From NCBI RefSeq assembly GCF_003515705.1, contig NZ_QWEH01000019.1:1-64000 (forward strand): a stretch of 64,000 nucleotides of DNA, written 5' to 3'. Below, piece after piece: positions 63,765-64,000 of this stretch. The DNA comes from Oceanobacillus profundus. Its GTDB lineage: Bacteria > Bacillota > Bacilli > Bacillales > Amphibacillaceae. The stretch's first letter is position 1; every line of letters begins with the position of its first letter. The notes under the pieces were generated by a model. The model saw only the letters and a program-made list of their open reading frames with translations. It searched no databases and was not told the DNA's origin. The translations under genes were made by a program, and so were the position numbers.

Positions 63765-64000
63765 TTGAATATAGGGATTGATAAGATTGGTTTTTATACA
63801 CCGCATTTATATGTAGATATGAACAAATTAGCTGTTGCAAGAGACATAGAGCCGGAAAAGTTCACCGTTGGAATTGGACAGGAAAAAATGGCGATTCCGC
63901 CAATTACACAAGACCCGGTTACATTGGCTGCGAATGCTGCACTTGGGATTTTAAACGAGGCAGATAAAGAGAAAATTGATTTTGTTATTTTTGGTACCGA
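63765..64000 (+). CDS. mvaS: Hydroxymethylglutaryl-CoA synthase, 5' part
   Basis: The first 78 residues of an HMG-CoA synthase, cut by the window edge. The N-terminus reads '(M)NIGIDKIGFYTPHLYVDM', then 'EKFTVGIGQEKMAIPPI' and 'DPVTLAANAA', the pattern of bacterial mevalonate-pathway MvaS (as in Staphylococcus). It condenses acetyl-CoA with acetoacetyl-CoA. The start is TTG with AAAGGAG 7 nt upstream. A polyketide-associated HMGS-like protein is a less likely alternative, because no such cluster is seen. Confidence 0.85.
   Translation, partial: MNIGIDKIGFYTPHLYVDMNKLAVARDIEPEKFTVGIGQEKMAIPPITQDPVTLAANAALGILNEADKEKIDFVIFGT

Overview
The window is chromosomal DNA from a low-GC, Gram-positive, endospore-former-type bacterium of the family Bacillaceae. 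Shine-Dalgarno sites are strong AAAGGAGG types, TTG and GTG starts are frequent, and gene pairs match Bacillus subtilis: alaR-alaT, ald with adeR, yerO beside swrC, qoxABCD, sbcDC, and yitJ-metE under an S-box. A mevalonate-pathway HMG-CoA synthase begins at the right edge. With the general sequence character this points to the Oceanobacillus/Virgibacillus side of the family rather than Bacillus proper; that placement is inference. I see no rRNA, tRNA, CRISPR array, intact transposase or prophage.

Layout. 0-2 kb: a DinB-fold protein and a PLP aminotransferase. 2.5-9.3 kb: one very large surface protein with three lamin-tail units, a metallophosphoesterase domain and a C-terminal LPDTA sorting signal. 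9.5-15.9 kb: an ABC-F ATPase, a DUF4349 lipoprotein, a UbiA prenyltransferase, a DeoR regulator with a HAD phosphatase, and a CHY zinc-finger protein. Its terminator carries an IS-like 53 bp palindrome. 16-20.4 kb: a purine locus with guanine deaminase, and a guanine-class riboswitch controlling an NCS2 permease and a Rieske oxygenase. 20.5-22.8 kb: alaT-alaR and a DUF1292 protein. 23.5-28.4 kb: a chitobiose/cellobiose-type PTS with GH4 hydrolase, facing a HutC-type regulator and a ChbG deacetylase.

28.7-37.3 kb is the most unusual part. A secreted PIG-L deacetylase, a sugar-type ABC transporter, a ROK repressor and an argininosuccinate-lyase-like enzyme appear to form one regulon. The same inverted repeat (GTTAGTAA-N7-TTACTAAC and two variants) lies before the PIG-L gene, before the ROK-transporter operon and before the lyase. 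The ROK reading frame has no ATG, GTG, TTG or CTG over its DNA-binding domain, but a strong Shine-Dalgarno lies 9 nt before an ATC codon. This suggests AUC initiation, or else a frameshift.

37.5-47.2 kb: ald and adeR, a YkvI-type permease, swrC with its divergent TetR gene yerO (an exact 14-bp operator-like sequence occurs twice), a DUF4145 protein and a small membrane protein. 47.2-51.4 kb: a G+C-richer intergenic repeat-like block, then the quinol oxidase operon qoxABCD. 51.8-58.1 kb: an MFS drug exporter and sbcDC. 58.2-62.7 kb: the SAM-riboswitch-controlled yitJ-metE methionine operon. 62.9-64 kb: an RNase H-like protein and the start of mvaS.

All functions rest on recognised motifs, remembered family features and context. 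No database search was run.
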